Assembly (NCBI GenBank): GCA_963761735.1
Contig: CAVXHQ010000005.1
Coordinates: 868,001 to 932,000 of the forward strand
DNA: 64,000 nt
From: CAVXHQ01 sp963761735
GTDB taxonomy: Bacteria; Pseudomonadota; Alphaproteobacteria; Rhodobacterales; Rhodobacteraceae
Reading direction: 5' to 3'
The notes beneath the pieces were generated by a model. That model searched no databases and had not been told where the DNA came from. It worked only from the letters and a program-made list of their open reading frames with translations. The translations under genes were made by a program, and so were the position numbers. Each line of letters opens with the position of its first letter. The stretch's first letter is position 1. Of the stretch, positions 1 through 8,036 are shown in pieces.

Positions 1-642
1 CAGGCGATGCTCGATGTGGGGCGCGTGTTGCGGGCACGGGAGGCGGTCCTGCGGTCCTATGCCGATCACGCCACCCATGAGCTGAAATCGCCCTTGACCG
101 TGTTGCGCGATGCTGCCGAGCTGCTCGATCGGCCGGGACTGTCCGAGGCCGACCGCGTCCGTCTGCTGGAACGGGTCGACGCGGCCGCGGACCGGATGTC
201 GGCCCTGCTGGATGCGCAACGCGCGCTGGCCTCGGCGCAAGAACCGCTGACCCGTGGCCGCGCGCGGGTGGGGCCGATGATGGGGCATCTGCGGCGCGAT
301 CACCCCGATCTGCACGTTACTCTGGCTGGGGATTCACCGTTGCCGATGTCGTCCGAAGGGCTGCGCCTCGTCCTCGATCATCTGCTGGGAAATGCCGCCG
401 CTCACGGGGCGAACGCTGCCAGGATCGAGGCTGCGTCGGGCCGGCTGACCATCACGGACGACGGCCCGGGTGTCTCGCCGGGGAACCGCGACCGGATCTT
501 CGACCCGTTCTTCACCACCCGGCGTGAGACGGGCGGCACCGGTATGGGCCTTGCCATCCTGCGCCGGATGCTCCAGGCGCACGGTGCGGAAATCACCCTG
601 GCCGACAGCACCAGAGGCGCGCGTTTCGTGGTCAGGTTCTGA
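1..642 (+). CDS. Sensor histidine kinase, C-terminal part (cut by window start)
   Basis: This is the cytoplasmic kinase core of a two-component sensor; the reading frame is open at base 1, so the sensor and membrane part lie outside the window. Seen directly (numbering from the ATG at 7): an H-box ATHELKSPLT near residue 22, where the His would be autophosphorylated; then the HATPase_c boxes N (LGNAAAHGA), G1 (DDGPGVS), F (DPFFTT) and G2 (GGTGMGLAI). All core boxes look intact, so it should be active. The ligand and the response regulator cannot be told; the regulator is probably encoded upstream, as is usual for this layout. It converges on the minus-strand block that follows. Confidence 0.9.
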   Translation, partial: QAMLDVGRVLRAREAVLRSYADHATHELKSPLTVLRDAAELLDRPGLSEADRVRLLERVDAAADRMSALLDAQRALASAQEPLTRGRARVGPMMGHLRRDHPDLHVTLAGDSPLPMSSEGLRLVLDHLLGNAAAHGANAARIEAASGRLTITDDGPGVSPGNRDRIFDPFFTTRRETGGTGMGLAILRRMLQAHGAEITLADSTRGARFVVRF

Positions 643-674
643 CCCCCGAAATCGCGCGCCCCGTTCTTCTGGTT

Positions 675-720
675 AAAAATATCCCGGGGGAGGCGCCGCA
701 GGCGACGGGGGCAGAGCCCC
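675..720. terminator. Extragenic hairpin element between convergent genes
   Basis: Between the stops of the kinase and the minus-strand dehydrogenase lies an AT-rich start (aaaaatatcccggggga) followed by two small inverted repeats, gcgcc-gca-ggcg and gggg-caga-gcccc. I recognise this layout as a 3'-end element common in Rhodobacteraceae genomes (from memory, not searched). Its place between two convergent genes fits a bidirectional terminator. There is no long T run, so the termination role is inferred. Confidence 0.5.
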
Positions 721-730
721 GCGTGCTTCT

Positions 731-1573
731 TCAGGGCTTTCCCATACGCTTGATCGCCGCGATACCGGATTCGCCCAGCGGAATGCTCGCGAACGGCCCG
801 CCAAGGCGCATCTGCCCCACGTCCTGCGGATCGGCGGGACCGGCACTGGCGAACAGCGCGTCCGCCCAGTCCTCGGCATTGTCGCGCGGCACATAGCCCA
901 GAAACGCCGCCTTGTCGTTGCGCACCGGCGCGCGGGTGTTGGCGGAGATGCCGAAGATGTCGGCATAGCCCACGGTGTGCGCCTCGACCGCACAGGTGAC
1001 GAGGCGTCGCAGATCGCCGAACGACAGCCATGTGCCCAGTGCGCGGACGTTCGCCGGTTCCTTCTGGCAGGAGAATATCCGCAGCGACACGCATTCCAGA
1101 CCGCGCTTTTCCCAATACATCCGCGCCAGATCCTCGGTAAAGCACTTGGCGAGGCCATAGAATGTGTCGGGCCGGTGGGCTGCGTCCAGGTCGATGCCCT
1201 GCGCCGATGGATACATGCCGACCGCGTGCACCGACGACGCATAGACGATGCGCCGGGTGCCGTGGCGGTGGGCGGCCTCCCACAGGTTGTAGGCGGCGAT
1301 GAAATTGGGACCAAGCAGGTCCTCGAACGGCGCCTCGTCGACGTGGCTGGCGAAATGCAGCGCCATCTCGACGCCGTCGAGCAGCGGCAGCACGGCGTCC
1401 ATGTTTGCCATGTCGGCGCGGACATATGTCTCGTTCGCGGCCAGATCGGTCGGCGCGTCCTTGATGTCGACGCAGAGCAGCTCGTCGCACATCGCGGCCA
1501 GCGTGGGGCGCAGGACGGTGCCGAGCGCGCCGCAGGCGCCGGTGAGCAGGAGTTTGGTGAAATGGCGGGCCAT
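731..1573 (-). CDS. NAD-dependent epimerase/dehydratase, uronate-dehydrogenase-like
   Basis: A 280-residue extended/atypical SDR. The N-terminal Rossmann motif TGACGALG (residues 12-19) binds NAD(P), and a YGLAK sequence supplies the catalytic Tyr and Lys. The order of segments (ASSVHAVGMYP, then YGLAKCFTEDLARMY, then a late FLGYVPRDNAEDW) closely resembles uronate dehydrogenases, which oxidise D-galacturonate or D-glucuronate to the aldarolactone. It is the last gene of a minus-strand run with an FAD oxidoreductase, a GH13 glucosidase and a GntR regulator, which suits a sugar-acid catabolic role. The family is well supported; the exact substrate is inference, since related proteins act on other sugars. 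Confidence 0.72.
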   Translation of the reverse strand: MARHFTKLLLTGACGALGTVLRPTLAAMCDELLCVDIKDAPTDLAANETYVRADMANMDAVLPLLDGVEMALHFASHVDEAPFEDLLGPNFIAAYNLWEAAHRHGTRRIVYASSVHAVGMYPSAQGIDLDAAHRPDTFYGLAKCFTEDLARMYWEKRGLECVSLRIFSCQKEPANVRALGTWLSFGDLRRLVTCAVEAHTVGYADIFGISANTRAPVRNDKAAFLGYVPRDNAEDWADALFASAGPADPQDVGQMRLGGPFASIPLGESGIAAIKRMGKP

Positions 1574-1606
1574 GGGGGTGTCCTTTGGGGAATGTTCGGT
1601 GAGAGA

Positions 1607-2809
1607 TCAGATGACGGCCGGTTCCAGAAGCGGGGAATTGGCGGCGACGCGGCCATAGCCGAGGGCCGACAGGTCGAGCGTGCGCCAACCGCCGTAGATC
1701 AGCTGTTCCGAGATGCCGCGGCCCACTGCGGGGCTGTGCTGCAACCCGTGGCCGGAAAAACCGTTGGCAAAATGAAAATTCGCCACCTCCGGATGCGGAC
1801 CCAGAATGGCGTTTTGATCCAGCGTGTTGAAATCGTAGTGCCCGACCCACGTGTTGCGCAGCCTGATCCGCTCGAAGGCGGGGATCCGGTGCGCGAGCAG
1901 GGGCCAGAATTTCTCCTCGAACAGCGCGTGATCGACGTGGAAATCGGTCGGGTCGGCGGCGGTATCCTTCTCGCCGTCTGCCGACCCTCCGGCCATGTAA
2001 TATTCCCCGTCGGAGCGCACATGCACGCCGGACGGGTCGATGGTCAGCGGCAGGTCGCGGGGCAGGCGGTCCTCGGCCTCGAAGACAAAGGTATAGCGTC
2101 GGCGCGGCTCGACCGGCAGGGACAGACCCGCCATTTCCGCCACCCGCGGCGCCCCCGTGCCCGCGGCGTTGACGAACGCGCCGCAGGCGATGCGCGCACC
2201 GGACGCGAGCACGACGTGGCTCACGCGGCCCCGGGCGACCGCGACGTCCGCGACCGCATCGTGGACGTATTCCGCACCCAGATGGCGCGCCTTGCGGCGG
2301 AACCAGTCGAAGATCGTGCCGCCGTCGAAATAACCCTCGTTCACCGTGTTGTGGGCCGCGCCGACGATACCGTCGAGATTGTAGAACGGATATTCGGCGG
2401 CGATCTGACCCGGCGTCATCATCCGCGTCGCCGCCCCGTGCCGCCGCTGTTCGGCCACCGATACGGTCAGGCCGTCGCGAAAGGCGGAGGTGCCCGCGAG
2501 GTAGAGATAGCCAAAGTTCCGAATCGTCAGGTCCGGTGCGCCGGGATCGTGCATCAGTCCGGCGAATCCGTGGATGAACGCGGCGCCGAACTGCGACATC
2601 GCGATGTTCACCGCCGTGCCGAACTGCTGGCGGATACACGAATTGGTATGGCTCGTCGCCGCGAATGCATAGGTCGGGTCGCGTTCCAAGACAAGGATCT
2701 GGCCCCTGAAATCGGGGTTGCGCGCCGTCCACCACGCGATGGAACTGCCGATCATGGCACCGCCCGCGATGACGACGTCATAGCCTGAATGGAGCGGTGC
2801 CTGTGCCAT
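1607..2809 (-). CDS. FAD-dependent oxidoreductase, DAO (glycine/D-amino-acid oxidase) family
   Basis: A 400-residue soluble flavoprotein. The N-terminal dinucleotide-binding motif VVIAGGAMIGSSIAWW is followed by an acidic end of strand two (VLERD), the FAD-binding arrangement of the DAO superfamily. The central part holds NAAGTGAPRVAEMAGL, typical of sarcosine/glycine-oxidase-like enzymes, and the C-terminal FANGFSGHGLQHSPAVGR is the usual flavin-contacting segment. Such proteins oxidise secondary or primary amines, or act on sugar-like substrates, releasing H2O2 or passing electrons on. It lies 33 bp upstream of the uronate-dehydrogenase-like gene and 59 bp downstream of the glucosidase, consistent with one operon. 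The substrate cannot be assigned from sequence. Confidence 0.82.
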   Translation of the reverse strand: MAQAPLHSGYDVVIAGGAMIGSSIAWWTARNPDFRGQILVLERDPTYAFAATSHTNSCIRQQFGTAVNIAMSQFGAAFIHGFAGLMHDPGAPDLTIRNFGYLYLAGTSAFRDGLTVSVAEQRRHGAATRMMTPGQIAAEYPFYNLDGIVGAAHNTVNEGYFDGGTIFDWFRRKARHLGAEYVHDAVADVAVARGRVSHVVLASGARIACGAFVNAAGTGAPRVAEMAGLSLPVEPRRRYTFVFEAEDRLPRDLPLTIDPSGVHVRSDGEYYMAGGSADGEKDTAADPTDFHVDHALFEEKFWPLLAHRIPAFERIRLRNTWVGHYDFNTLDQNAILGPHPEVANFHFANGFSGHGLQHSPAVGRGISEQLIYGGWRTLDLSALGYGRVAANSPLLEPAVI

Positions 2810-2868
2810 CTGCGGTCCCCCGGATTGGGCCTCACGCTAGCCGGACGCTGCGCTCTGCGAAAGAGGCG

Positions 2869-4533
2869 TCAGTCGCCCGGCGAGACCGTACCAAGGCCGA
2901 GCGGGGCATCGCTTTCGAGGAAGACATAGCCGTGCGCCGGCATGTGGACGCAGCCGCCGACGACCGTCGCCTCTTGCGGGCCGCGCGGCGTGGCGGTGCC
3001 CTCGAAGGCGACGCTGTGCGCCGCTTCCGACAGGTTGAACAGGGCGGTGACGACGGTCCCCTCGTGGGTGCGGACCACGGCAAGGACCGGCCCGTCCAGC
3101 ACCGGCATTTCGGTCGATCCCAGCCGCAGCGGATCGCAGGATTTGCGGTGTCCGAGGGTGGCGCGATAATGCGCCAGAACGCTGTCGTTCCTGCCGTCCT
3201 GCGTGTCGACCGCGCGCGCCGCCTGCGGTGCCTTCACCGGCAGCCAGGGGTCCGCGTCCGAGAATCCGGCGTTTTTCGCATCCGCCTCCCAGACCATCGG
3301 CGTCCGGCAGCCGTCGCGCCCCTTGCTGTCGGGCCAGAACGCGATGTTGGCGGTGTCGCGCAATTCATCGAACAGGATGTCTGTCTCGGTCTGGCCGAGT
3401 TCCTCGCCCTGATAGATCCCCAGCGCGCCGGGCAGGGATGTCAGCAAGGCGATCGCCTGACGGGCGACCGCATCGGTATCGCCGCCGGGTGCTGTCCAGC
3501 GCGAGACGTGCCGCTCGACGTCGTGGTTCGAGAACGACCAGTAGGGCCAGCCGCCCGGCGCGATATCGAGGAAGGTGCCGACCACGTTGCGGAAATGGTC
3601 GGGCGACTGATCGTGGCTGAGCAGGGCGAAGGAATAGGCCATGTGCAAACGGGTATCGCCATCGGTGTATTCGCCCATGATTTCCACCTGACGACGGCCC
3701 ATCTCGCCGACCTCGCCCACCATCATCCGGTCGTCGTATTCGTCGCAAAGGCTGCGCATCCTGGCCAGCACGTCGAGGTTTTCGGGCTGCGTCTTGGAAT
3801 GGATGTGGTTTTGCGCGTTGTAGGGCGTGGCCGGAAACGTACCGTCGCCGTGGTCCGCCCAGTCGCCGGGCAGATCGTCGCGCAGTTTCTTGTCGTGGAC
3901 GTACATGTTGACCGTATCGAGGCGAAAGCCATCGACGCCCCGGTCGAGCCAGAAACGCATGTTGTCGAGATGCGCCTGCACGACGTCCGGGTTGTGGAAA
4001 TTCAGGTCCGGCTGCTGGGTCAGAAAGTTGTGCATGTAATACTGACGGCGGCGCGGCTCGAACGTCCAGGCGGGGCCACCGAAATGCGACAGCCAGTTGG
4101 TAGGGGCGGTGCCGTCGGGTTTCGGATCGGCCCAGACGTACCAGTCGGCGCGGGCGTTGTCCCTGCTTTGGCGCGACTGCTCGAACCAGATGTGCCGATC
4201 TGACGAATGCGACAGCACCTGATCGACGATCACTCTGAGGCCAAGATCATGGGCCGTGGCGATGACATTGTCGAAATCGGCGAGCGTGCCGTACAGCTCT
4301 GAAATCCCGGTATAATCCGAAACGTCATAGCCCATGTCGAGGTCGGGCGAGGTGAACACCGGCGACAGCCAGATCGCATCGACGCCCAGCGAGGCGACAT
4401 GGGACAGGCGTTGCGCGATGCCTGCCAGATCGCCCATGCCGTTGCCCGTCGTGTCCTGAAACGACCGCGGATAGATCTGATAGATAACCGCATCGCGCCA
4501 CCATTCGCGTTGTCTCATGTCGCGCTTTGTCAT
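2869..4533 (-). CDS. Alpha-glucosidase, glycoside hydrolase family 13
   Basis: A 554-residue cytoplasmic GH13 enzyme without a signal peptide, hydrolysing alpha-glucosidic bonds of maltose-, isomaltose- or trehalose-type oligosaccharides. It opens with the family hallmark WWRDAVIYQIYPRSF (residues 11-25). The catalytic triad is visible: nucleophile D206 in GFRLDTVN, acid/base E274 in MVGEVGEMG and D338 in FSNHDVERH. The DQVLSHSSDRHIWF stretch is the usual first conserved region. Length and motif order match the alpha-glucosidases that accompany sugar ABC importers in Rhodobacteraceae, although no transporter is adjacent here. It sits downstream of a GntR regulator on the same strand. Family is certain; linkage specificity is not. 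Confidence 0.92.
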   Translation of the reverse strand: MTKRDMRQREWWRDAVIYQIYPRSFQDTTGNGMGDLAGIAQRLSHVASLGVDAIWLSPVFTSPDLDMGYDVSDYTGISELYGTLADFDNVIATAHDLGLRVIVDQVLSHSSDRHIWFEQSRQSRDNARADWYVWADPKPDGTAPTNWLSHFGGPAWTFEPRRRQYYMHNFLTQQPDLNFHNPDVVQAHLDNMRFWLDRGVDGFRLDTVNMYVHDKKLRDDLPGDWADHGDGTFPATPYNAQNHIHSKTQPENLDVLARMRSLCDEYDDRMMVGEVGEMGRRQVEIMGEYTDGDTRLHMAYSFALLSHDQSPDHFRNVVGTFLDIAPGGWPYWSFSNHDVERHVSRWTAPGGDTDAVARQAIALLTSLPGALGIYQGEELGQTETDILFDELRDTANIAFWPDSKGRDGCRTPMVWEADAKNAGFSDADPWLPVKAPQAARAVDTQDGRNDSVLAHYRATLGHRKSCDPLRLGSTEMPVLDGPVLAVVRTHEGTVVTALFNLSEAAHSVAFEGTATPRGPQEATVVGGCVHMPAHGYVFLESDAPLGLGTVSPGD

Positions 4534-4693
4534 TTCGGGGCCCCTGAAATCGGTTTGAATGTCGGTTGCGCCCTAACCGTACCGCAGCGTCAGTTCCAGC
4601 CCCAAAAGCTGCTCCGGCCCCGACGCCGTGCGACCAGACGCCCCCTGAACAAAGGCCTCCAGTCCAAACCCCCTCGGACCAGAAGCCGACATG

Positions 4694-5365
4694 TCACGCC
4701 TTGAGCATCCGCAGCCCCTGCGTCGCATCCGCGCGCACCGCGAGGCGCAGGCCCGGATCGTCGCCCGCGCGCAAGGCCGCGAGGATCATCCGGTGCCCCA
4801 CGGGCGCGCCTGTCCGGCTGAGCCTGCCGTACAGTGCGCGCATCGTCGGGCCCAGTTGCAGCCAGACGGTTTCTGTCAGCGCCAGAATGGCCGGGGCCTG
4901 TGCGCGCAGGTACAATGTGCGGTGGAACTCGAGGTTCAGCCGCAGATAGGCGATGGCGTCCTGTGCCTTGATCGTATGGCCAATCGACTGGTTGATCGTC
5001 TCCAGCCGGTCGATCAGCGCCAGATGGGCGCGCGGCAGGGCGCGGCTGGCCAGCTCGGGTTCGAGCAGCGCCCGCAGTGACGCCAGCTCTTCGAGGCGGT
5101 CGTTGCTCAGCAGCGGCGTCGACACCCGCCCCGAGGCCGACAGCGTCAGCGCGCCTTCGGCCACCAGCCGCCGCAGCGCCTCGCGCACGGGCGTCATCGA
5201 CACGCCGTAATCGGTGCCGACGCCGCGCAGCGTCAGCGCCTGACCGGGGGCCAGTTCGCCGTGCATGATCCGGGTGCGCAAGGCGCGGTAGATGCGGTCG
5301 TGCGCCGCACCGTCGGGCGGACGCGCGGTGGCGGGCAGGGGGGCCGGCGGCAATACGGGAAACAT
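4694..5365 (-). CDS. GntR-family transcriptional regulator, FCD subfamily
   Basis: A 223-residue regulator with an N-terminal winged helix (about 20-85) containing the GntR signature: a short basic helix (DRIYRALRTRIMHGELAPGQ), then YGVSMTPVREALRRLVAEGAL. The all-helical C-terminal FCD-type ligand domain (about 90-223) has the NLEFHRTLYLRA motif whose Asp/Asn and His residues often bind a metal and a carboxylate ligand. It is the first gene of the minus-strand run leading to the glucosidase, FAD oxidase and uronate-dehydrogenase-like genes, so it probably represses them in response to a sugar acid or other organic acid. The 160 bp between it and the glucosidase hold no gene. Confidence 0.85.
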   Translation of the reverse strand: MFPVLPPAPLPATARPPDGAAHDRIYRALRTRIMHGELAPGQALTLRGVGTDYGVSMTPVREALRRLVAEGALTLSASGRVSTPLLSNDRLEELASLRALLEPELASRALPRAHLALIDRLETINQSIGHTIKAQDAIAYLRLNLEFHRTLYLRAQAPAILALTETVWLQLGPTMRALYGRLSRTGAPVGHRMILAALRAGDDPGLRLAVRADATQGLRMLKA

Positions 5366-5402
5366 GCCGCGATGTGATCACAGCGGTCGCCGGGCGGCAA
5401 GG

Positions 5403-6125
5403 TCAGCCGTCGAACGCGACCCGGTGTAGCGTATCGCCCTCGCGGCGCAGCCAGGCACGCGCGCGGGCGTAATCGGGATAGAGCCTGCCGCAGGTCGCCC
5501 AGAAGGCGGGCGAATGGTTCATCTGATCGAGATGCGCGACCTCGTGCGCCGCGACATATTCCAGGATTTCGGGCGGCGCGATGATCAGCCGCCACGAGAA
5601 CATCAGATCTCCCCGGCTCGAGCACGAGCCCCAGCGCGACCGGGTATCGCGCAGGGTCAGCCGCGCATAGGGAAGCCCGAGGGCGGCGCTGTAGCGGTCG
5701 CAGGCATCGGCCAGAGCGCTGCGTGCCTCGGTCCGGCAGAAGGCCTTCAGGCGCGCGGACAGACGCGCGGGATCGTCCGGCATCAGCAGGGCATCGCCGT
5801 CGAGGCGGGGGCTGCGCACGCGGGCGGGCGTCAGCACCGGTGCCTCGCCCCGGAACGGAAACGCGGCGCCGAAAACCAGCGGTGTCACGGGCGCAAGACC
5901 GGCAATCTGCGCGGCGATCCAGTCGGCCCGGCTGTTGGCAAAGGCCACCCCGTCGCGCAGCGGCGTGCGTTTGGGCAATGTCAGCGTCACCGCGCCCGAG
6001 ACCCGCGAGACCCGCAACGTCAGCCGCCGTGCCCGCGCAGAGCGGCGGACCTGCACCCGCTGTCCGCCGTCGGTTTTCGCCTGCGGGTCCGGCCCGGTAC
6101 CGCGCCCGACAGTGAATTCTTCCAT
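5403..6125 (-). CDS. YgjP-type metal-dependent hydrolase (M48/SprT-like, DUF45)
   Basis: A 240-residue protein of the YgjP/WLM-like family. The zinc-binding motif HEVAH (in YVAAHEVAHLDQMNHSPAFW) and the preceding TLRDTRSRWGSCSSRG and WRLIIAPPEIL blocks are the conserved core. Function of this family in bacteria is poorly known; a peptidase fold is inferred. I chose the ATG at 6125 (MEEFTVGRGTG) because family proteins start near here. The frame runs open to 6374, but that extension is encoded by a low-complexity ccggtc repeat giving alternating Thr-Gly. It is divergent from the FYDLN-acid gene and lies 37 bp upstream of the GntR gene on the same strand. Confidence 0.78.
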   Translation of the reverse strand: MEEFTVGRGTGPDPQAKTDGGQRVQVRRSARARRLTLRVSRVSGAVTLTLPKRTPLRDGVAFANSRADWIAAQIAGLAPVTPLVFGAAFPFRGEAPVLTPARVRSPRLDGDALLMPDDPARLSARLKAFCRTEARSALADACDRYSAALGLPYARLTLRDTRSRWGSCSSRGDLMFSWRLIIAPPEILEYVAAHEVAHLDQMNHSPAFWATCGRLYPDYARARAWLRREGDTLHRVAFDG

Positions 6126-6150
6126 TGCGCCGTCGCTTTCCTGCAATTCG

Positions 6151-6180
6151 CCGGTCCCGGTCCCGGTCCCGGTCCCGGTC
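6151..6180. repeat. Five tandem copies of the hexamer ccggtc
   Basis: Five perfect copies of a 6-bp unit directly upstream of the proposed start of the YgjP-type gene (start codon at 6125, minus strand). If the longer reading frame were used, the repeat would encode alternating Thr-Gly. A hexamer array keeps the reading frame when copies are gained or lost, so it could change leader length but not cause frame switching. Confidence 0.9.
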
Positions 6181-6389
6181 ACGCGTTTCGCGCAACGCCA
6201 CGCCCCGGCACCGGCGCGCGGCCGGAAAAAGGGCAAAACCTTTGACACCACCCGAGGCTTATGGCAGGGGACGGCGATGCGCCGCAAGGCCGCCATCCCA
6301 CCCGCCCGGACGCCCGCACCCGTTGGTTCCGCGCGCCGACCGAACGCCCTTTCCGACCGGAACGGGCACCGCACAACAAGGGGACATCA

Positions 6390-6731
6390 ATGCCCAAGGA
6401 AGAATGGGGTACGAAACGTATTTGCCCGACCACCGGCAAACGCTTTTACGACCTGAACGCCAATCCCATCGTCAGCCCCTATACCGGCGAGACGGTGACC
6501 GTCGAGACCGGCAAGGCCCGTACCATGCTCGCCGATGCCGAGGATGCGCAGACGAAAAAGGCCAAGGCCAAGGAAAAAGAGACCGAGACCGGGGACGTCC
6601 TGCTCGACGACGATGACGACGACGAGGATGATGTCGATGTGGGCGACGATGTCCTTGAGGATGACGACGACGACGATGACACGGTGTCGTTCGACGACCT
6701 CAAGGAAGTGGCCGCCGAAGACGACACCTGA
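6390..6731 (+). CDS. TIGR02300 family protein (FYDLN_acid)
   Basis: A 113-residue protein of the alphaproteobacterial TIGR02300 family. The conserved N-terminal block EEWGTKRICPTTGKRFYDLN (residues 3-22) is intact and is followed by NPIVSPYTGE. The second half is low-complexity acidic: a Lys/Glu-rich linker, then long Asp runs broken by VDVGDDV. Function is unknown; the family is restricted to alphaproteobacteria and is one clue to the host. The start at 6390 was chosen because the conserved block begins two residues after it; an in-frame upstream ATG at 6261 would add 43 unrelated residues. A tRNA-Ala follows about 180 bp downstream. Confidence 0.85.
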   Translation: MPKEEWGTKRICPTTGKRFYDLNANPIVSPYTGETVTVETGKARTMLADAEDAQTKKAKAKEKETETGDVLLDDDDDDEDDVDVGDDVLEDDDDDDDTVSFDDLKEVAAEDDT

Positions 6732-6910
6732 AGACGCGCGTCTTGGATGCCGCACCAGAGGCGGCACGCCGTTGATACCGTGCGTTCAACGCGTTTTTGG
6801 CAGCGAGACGGGGTGCGGGATTTTTCTCTTGATCTCGCCCCGCGCGCCGCATAAAGACCGACCGAAGGCGTAAAGCGCCTTTGCTTTTCTCCGCCCAAGG
6901 GCGGCGATAT

Positions 6911-6986
6911 GGGGCCTTAGCTCAGCTGGGAGAGCGCCTGCATGGCATGCAGGAGGTCAGCGGTTCGATCCCGCTAGGCTCCACCA
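6911..6986 (+). tRNA. tRNA-Ala, anticodon GGC
   Basis: A full cloverleaf of 76 bases with encoded CCA. The acceptor stem ggggcct pairs with aggctcc (one G-U pair), with discriminator A then CCA. The anticodon stem cctgc/gcagg encloses the loop atggcat, so the anticodon is GGC at 6944-6946, reading GCC and GCU. The T arm contains ggttcgatcc. Mobile DNA and an integrase relic follow directly, so this gene may once have been an attachment site. Confidence 0.97.
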
Positions 6987-7198
6987 TCCCGCTTTTTTGA
7001 TACGTTCCAGATAGTTTCCGACTTTTTGCCAACGGCGGAATTGACCATTATCGTCGTTCGACGTCAAGACCGGTTGTTCGCTGCGCTGCCGTCGAACTCA
7101 CACAACGCGGACTTTACGCCATTTCGCTGCAGTTGTGCCAACGACCGCTTTCATGTCAAACGGTTGGAATTTCATCGAAAGACAAACCTTGACAAAAA

Positions 7199-7423
7199 CT
7201 AGACTAGCACTGAAAGACCGACCTTGATTTTGCTCATGACTACTGATGTCCGAAACCGCCGGACGTTCGTGTCTTCAAAAAACAATCGTTGAGTGAGAGA
7301 CTCGAAATCTTTCATGTCCTTTGCCGTGCAAATCAGGCAAAAGTCAGCGTCGCCAGTAATGTAGTAGCACTGCTGGACTTGGGGGTTCGCTGTCGCTGCG
7401 CGCGCGAATTTGTCGAGTTGATC
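7199..7423 (-). pseudogene. Lrp/AsnC-family regulator, C-terminal fragment
   Basis: The last 74 codons of an Lrp/AsnC protein, covering the RAM/AsnC ligand-binding domain. Typical segments are visible: VQQCYYITGDADFCLICTAK, then FESLTQRLFFEDTNVRRFRT and the terminal MSKIKVGLSV. The helix-turn-helix half is missing. The similarity stops exactly where the terminal inverted repeat of the IS481-type element begins, so insertion, probably followed by loss of the rest, destroyed the gene. No promoter or start remains, so it should be silent. The region between the tRNA and this fragment (6987-7198) holds no gene I can support. Confidence 0.75.
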
Positions 7424-7468
7424 TAGGTGTTTGATCCCACGGTTTGATGGTGTGATCCTTTCGTTGGA

Positions 7469-7929
7469 ATGGAAGGAAGCATTATGGGACAAGTTCGTCA
7501 CGGGAGCGCCACGACCACGCACGCCGTCAGAGCAGCAATACAGCGATCGCAAGCTTCGCTCTCGCAGTTGAGCCAAGAGCTTGGGATCAATCCCAAGACG
7601 GTCGCAAAGTGGCGCAGGCGGGCGACGGTTGAGGATATGAAGACGGGGCCGAGAGAGCCGCGCTCGACGGTTCTGACCGAGACAGAGGAGGCGATGATCG
7701 TCGCCTTTCGACGCCATACGCTGCTGCCGCTGGACGATTGCCTTTATGCCCTGCAACCGACGATCCCGCACCTGACGCGGTCGGCCCTGCACCGGTGCTT
7801 GCAGCGGCACGGCATATCCCGCCTGCCGGACGTCGAGGGGGACAAACCGAAGCGACAGAAATTCAAGCGCTATCCGATCGGCTTCTTTCATATCGACATT
7901 GCGGAGGTGCAGACCGCGGAAGGAAAGCT
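7469..7929 (+). pseudogene. IS481-family transposase, 5' part
   Basis: The first 153 codons of an IS481-type DDE transposase. The helix-turn-helix segment reads LSQLSQELGINPKTVAKWRRR, and the first catalytic Asp lies in FFHIDIAEVQTAEGKL. The frame is cut by the IS21-type insertion after the bases aaagct and runs into a stop a few bases into the insertion. Joining base 7929 to 10445 gives codon CTC and continues as YLFVGIDRTSKF, restoring a 324-residue protein. The start could be the ATG at 7469 or 7484. Confidence 0.85.
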
Positions 7930-8036
7930 GTGAATCCCGGAGGCAAACTGGGCCACGGAAACGGTGGGATTACCTGACCGTCGCGGAGTAAAATTCTGCC
8001 ATTCTGAGACCCGGGGCGGAAGCTGAGGGTCGGGAG

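Noticed and set aside
402..2735. Very long antisense open frame (777 codons) and a similar one on the plus strand at 977-2788
   Set aside because: Both are shadows of the FAD oxidoreductase and dehydrogenase genes, with Arg/Gly/Pro-rich composition typical of antisense frames in GC-rich DNA.
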